Of a DNA stretch of 64,000 bases, positions 60,736-64,000 are shown piece after piece. The DNA is taken from assembly GCF_017591425.1 (NCBI RefSeq), contig NW_024464918.1, positions 20,984,001 to 21,048,000 on the forward strand. The letters are read 5' to 3'. Position 1 is the stretch's first letter; every line of letters starts with the position of its first letter. The position numbers were made by a program, and so were the translations under genes. The notes beneath the pieces were generated by a model that did no database searches, was not told the DNA's origin, and saw only the letters and a list, made by a program, of their open reading frames with translations. Origin of the DNA: Ochotona curzoniae (taxonomy: Eukaryota; Chordata; Mammalia; Lagomorpha; Ochotonidae).

Positions 60736-61164
60736 AATGATGCTCATCGTTTTCAAAAAGAAAAAAAAAAAATTCATCTTGTTCCTGCTCCCATTGAAGA
60801 AGACTGATGATTGGCAGCAGAAACAATAGCCAACACCTCAGACACCTCAGTGGGTTCAACTGACACAATTCCAACTGAAAAATTAAAGTGAAGTGTCTCC
60901 TTGGTGTATGCCAATATCATCACATCCAAATCAGCTTCAGTGGGAACACAGCTTTCAATGGAAATTTTCAAACAAATGGGGTCAAGACTCTGAAGCATTA
61001 ATTGAGAAATTCCAGGCAGAAATGAACCATGTCTTTACCGGCGTGATCCTGATGACAAGGCACAATCAGAGCAATGGCTACCAAGGGGTGGAAGAGCTCT
61101 GGTCAGAGCCAGAGCAGACCCGCTGAAAGTTACTGTGCCACCGCACTCGCCCCGGCGTTACCTA
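60736..61164. other. Unassigned DNA
   Basis: Not recognised on either strand. A frame at 60893-61126 (+) of 77 codons and one at 60774-60998 (-) of 74 codons overlap. Neither shows a domain that I know. Confidence 0.4.
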
Positions 61165-61472
61165 TGTTCAGAGTGTGGAAGGCTCAATTGTGCCCCTGCT
61201 CCAAATTTTTCCACTAAGTCTCCAAGACCTCAGTATGTGGTCAACTTTGGAAACAGGATCCTTAGGCTTAACCCATTACAAACATGGTCCTTCAAGAGGA
61301 AATGTGGACACAAACATATAGAAGACCAAACAATGTCACAGGGGAAGTGCTTATTCACGGCCTCACCCTGCTGACCCTACCACTACCAGCCTCCAGATCA
61401 GCGAGGAGATCAACGCCTGGGCCTGGAGTCACCCAGGCTACAGGGCTTCATGACAGGAGCTTTGACAAACTT
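61165..61472 (+). mobile_element. MaLR-like LTR (second copy, different subfamily)
   Basis: GGCTCAATTGTGCCCC, TCTCCAAGACCTCAGTATGTGGTCAACTTTGGAAACAGGATCCTT, AAGAGGAAATGTGGACACAAACATATAGAAGACCAAACAATGTCACAGGGG, ACCAGCCTCCAGATCAGCGAGGAGATCAA and AGTCACCCAGGCTACAGGGCTTCATGACAGGAGCTTTGACAAAC match, in order, a common eutherian LTR (CCTCAGAATGTGACCTTATTTGGAAATAGGGTC, AAGAGGAAATTTGGACACAGA, TTCTAGCCTCCAGAACTGTGAGA, AGCCACCCAGTCTATGGTACTTTGTTATGGCAGCCCTAGCAAAC). A middle part is missing. Confidence 0.65.
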
Positions 61473-62355
61473 CCATTGTCACAACAGAGTCGGTCAGTGT
61501 ACTGGATCACCAGCCCAATGCATGCAGTTTAAACACGACAATGGGATTAACAGTAAAGACATCCAAAAGTGCATTGTATGACAGTCAGGGGAGCAGGCAA
61601 GTGACACACTTTATTTAAACTCAGGCAGCAAATTTACATTTCTGATCATTGTCAAGATCTCCATGTAACTGAACGCTAGAACACTAGAACTTGCTGGGTC
61701 CCACAGCTGCTGGAAAAGCAAGGCTAGTGAGACCACATCTTTTATCCACAACATAGCTCTAATCCTTATACTACTACCAATATACAGAGAAGGATTAACA
61801 ATGTCATTTCTCTCTGAATCAGGCTTTCCGTTTGTAAGAATGAAGAATGCTAGCTATACTGGCAGGAATAAAAGGTAGGGAAATAAAAGAGTAAATTTCA
61901 CAGCAGATTTAAAAGATGCTATCTTCGGGGAGAGGGATTAGGTAAACTGAAAGAACTATTGCTACTCGAGTCATTGTAGATCGACTCGGGGGTGACAATG
62001 CCGCCTCCCCACGTTCGGCTCGGACAGTGTCCTTGGCACTCCACCTTCCTCTGTGCCATGAGCAAGAAACCATCCTCGCCCAGTGTCTGTGGGAAGTCCA
62101 CCTCATCAGCCAACAGCAGGGATCTCACAAGGATACACACACTCATTATTCAGGACTTCTTGGGAACAGCTACTGCAGCCCTGGTTAGCAATTAAATATT
62201 TAGCACCAGTAATATCAGCAACGGAGTAAAGAAAATACTGCCCTTACTAAATGCCATGGAAAACATCGAAGGCTGCCAGTCAATCACTTGAGTGGCAGGC
62301 TTTACCTTCCTCATTAAAGGCGATAAAAGATAAAACATGCTCCAGATTCTCCCAG
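61473..62355. other. Unassigned DNA with a CpG-richer patch
   Basis: Between 61925 and 62110 there are about nine CpGs in under 200 bases in otherwise CpG-poor DNA. Both strands carry short frames here (61919-62146 minus, 75 codons; 61992-62195 plus, 67 codons). I cannot assign either to a protein. Confidence 0.4.
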
Positions 62356-62395
62356 CTCGCTCGCTCGCGCTCTCTCCCTCTCTCTCTCTCTCTCT
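62356..62395. repeat. CTCG/CT microsatellite
   Basis: GCTCGCTCGCTCGCGCTCTCTCCC leads into a (CT)n run. The CTCG part keeps four CpGs in a row. Confidence 0.9.
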
Positions 62396-62756
62396 TTATT
62401 AGGCAATATTGGGACATTCTCATTGAATTTTAGAACTAAGCTGGAAGTAAAACTCACCACCAAGGACAAAGCAGTAGAGGGATTATAAATAATTTGCTTT
62501 ACCACAAATTCTAGGTGAACTTGATAAATTGCCTGAGGCATTACAATGCTAAGGGAATTGGGAACTGTCCGGCTTTTTGGATCACAAGACAGCAGGCACA
62601 TAACAAAATGGAAAAAAACAAGACCACTTCCAAACCACCCTGCACCTGCACCACCCTGCTCCTAGAAAACTAATAAAGCAGCATGCCCAGGCATGTCCAC
62701 ACCGCACACAGTGCAACTGACGCCAAGGACAGCCATCTGCATTGTCTTCTATTTTA
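62396..62756. other. Unassigned DNA
   Basis: No recognisable feature. It lies between a microsatellite and a SINE. Confidence 0.4.
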
Positions 62757-63048
62757 AAAAAGAGTTATTTTATTTTTATTGAAAAAATCAGATATACAGA
62801 GAGAAGAGACAGAGGAAGATCTTCCATCTGCTGATTCATCCCCCAAGCAGTTGCAACGGCCAGAGCTGCACCAATCCAAAGCCAGGAGTCTCTTCCGGTT
62901 CTCCCACGCGGGCGCAGGGTCCCAAGGCTTTGGCCATCCTCCACTGCTTTTCCAGGCCACAAGCAGGGAGCTGGAAAGGAAGTGGGGCAGCCAGGAACAG
63001 AACTGGCAAGATGAGGACTTTAACTGCTAGGCTACCATGCTGGGCCCT
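62757..63048 (-). mobile_element. CSINE, fairly young
   Basis: Antisense: AAAGAGTTATTTTATTTTTATTGAAAAAATCAGATATACAGAGAG, GGAAGATCTTCCATCTGCTGATTCATCCCCCAAG, CAACGGCCAGAGCTGCACCAATCCAAAGCCAGGAG, CTTCCGGTTCTCCCACGCGGGCGCAGGGTCCCAAGGC, CCAGGCCACAAGCAGGGAGCTGGAAAGGAAGTGG and head ATGAGGACTTTAACTGCTAGGCTACCATGCTGGGCCC. No clear flanking duplication was found. Confidence 0.93.
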
Positions 63049-64000
63049 ATGCCAAGCCTCAGCGTGAAATGGAGGGTTCCCATATCACAGTGAGGCCAGA
63101 CCTGATGTGGACTCCCCAGGATTGAGCTGTGTGTTCTATGCTGCATGCTCGGGCTGCAGCTGGCTCACTGGACATTGGCTAGCTCCTCCAGCCTCGCAGT
63201 TCAGCCCCTGGAAGACAGACTCCCCCTGTAGATGTGAGGACAGTGACTGTGCCCTGCTCCTGCTGAGAACACACAGATTTCAGTTTTAACAGCGGTGTCC
63301 ACCCTGAATGTTTACTTTAACCCTGAACTGGGGACACCTCAGTCCAAGCCTGGGCTGCCCTGGGTTCCTGCACTCGGCCTCAGGCGATGTGTCTGGCATT
63401 CATCAGGGCCGACTCTGCTCAGAGACCTGCGGCTCTCAGCAACCAGAGCTGCTCTTGGGCTTCTCGGGGTGGACCACACTAATTACAGGCATTCTGGCCC
63501 ATCCAAGACTACGGTGAGGAGCTCAGGAGCTCAGCTTCAACAACCAGCACCTACCGTCCAGCCCGTTCCAGTTCCCAGGACCACGGCACTGGCTCAGCCT
63601 CCACTCCCAGCAAAGGCATGACCCCAAACGCCTACCGTCCTGCGCTCCCAGGAGCACTTCAACAACTCTCATTGATGTCATTTATTAATAAAGCTTTTTA
63701 AAGAGATTATGGCTTTTCCCTTGCTCTCCACAGCCACTCCCAGGCCTCTAAGACAAAGGAATAGCTAAGTCAGCCAAGAAGCCCTTAGAGACTGAGGCTC
63801 TGATCCCTGCCTGAGGTCCTATGAAGGTGACATGGGACAACTGTGCAGGAGTCACACACTGGAATGTCCTTCTCGCAGTCCTGTGCAAAGCAGGTGCCAC
63901 AGGAGGAGGCAGTGCCCTGAAATGTAGTTCTCCCGATTGTGCACTCCTATTTTTCTTAACCACAAATAAAGTTGATTGTGAAATAAAACTGCTAGGTTTG
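63049..64000. other. GC-richer unassigned DNA with polyadenylation signals
   Basis: Richer in GC than most of the window. AATAAA occurs at 63687-63692, 63965-63970 and 63982-63987 on the plus strand. The frame at 63295-63621 (+, 108 codons) has no recognised domain. It could be a 3' exon end or an old retrocopy cut by the window edge, but nothing shows which. Confidence 0.35.

Noticed and set aside
1..64000. CRISPR array, operon, phage or insertion-sequence content
   Set aside because: There are no regularly spaced repeats with unique spacers, no gene-dense strand-coherent coding, and the repeats are mammalian SINE, LINE and LTR.
1..64000. Intact tRNA, U6, 7SK or 5S RNA genes
   Set aside because: The only tRNA-like boxes found lie within SINE heads, and no cloverleaf-sized unit or other small-RNA landmark was seen outside the U2 fragment.

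Overview
The window looks like ordinary intergenic or intronic DNA from a eutherian mammal, most likely a lagomorph and probably a pika (Ochotona). The strongest evidence is at least two dozen copies of a tRNA-derived SINE of the lagomorph C-repeat (CSINE) type. These carry a tRNA-like head, a conserved 'GATCCCATATGGG' block, a 'CTCTCTGTCTCTC' block and an AATAAA-type A-rich tail. The youngest copies have the form I associate with pika (CTTCCCTTCCAGCTCCCTGC, TATATCCGCCTTTCCAATAAA) rather than rabbit. Ancient eutherian repeats (MIR, L1M-type LINE-1, MaLR-like LTRs) fill part of the rest. CpG is depleted except in the young SINEs and a few short patches. I see no bacterial, phage or plasmid content, no CRISPR array, and no intact protein-coding gene. 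Open frames are short (at most 196 codons), scattered over both strands, often inside SINEs, and match no family I recognise.

Layout. 1-6.7 kb: an old SINE, unassigned sequence, a dead processed copy of ribosomal protein L7a (about 3.63-4.44 kb), an AT-rich stretch and a MIR. 6.7-10 kb: a young SINE with a perfect 16-bp target-site duplication, two old SINE pieces with CT-rich DNA, and a minus-strand SINE with duplications. 10-18 kb: AT-rich unique DNA, a SINE next to LINE-1 ORF2 remnants, a tiny U2 snRNA retropseudogene with flanking duplications (14.7 kb) and two MIRs. 18-27 kb: two SINEs with duplications, a MIR and mostly unassigned DNA. 27.2-28.7 kb: four SINEs of different ages in 1.5 kb. 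29-36 kb: unassigned DNA, three SINEs and a 14-bp tandem repeat that repeats a consensus splice-donor motif. 36-49 kb: a MIR, a repeat-free AT-rich block at 37.1-39.3 kb that may be conserved non-coding DNA, two old SINEs and a G-rich tract. 49-56 kb: a repeat graveyard with a MaLR LTR, several LINE-1 fragments in both orientations and SINEs among them. 56-64 kb: more SINEs, a MIR, a large (TGGGA)n array at 59.9-60.15 kb that evolves into a 10-bp higher-order repeat, a second MaLR-like LTR, a CpG-richer patch near 62 kb and a tail with clustered polyadenylation signals.

No genes here work together. The biology is retrotransposition: LINE-1 machinery probably mobilised the SINEs, the RPL7A copy and the U2 fragment. 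I found no convincing new biological system. The items most worth a second look are the U2 fragment, the TGGGA/TGGGATGAGK array, the repeated splice-donor minisatellite and the two young SINE subfamilies.
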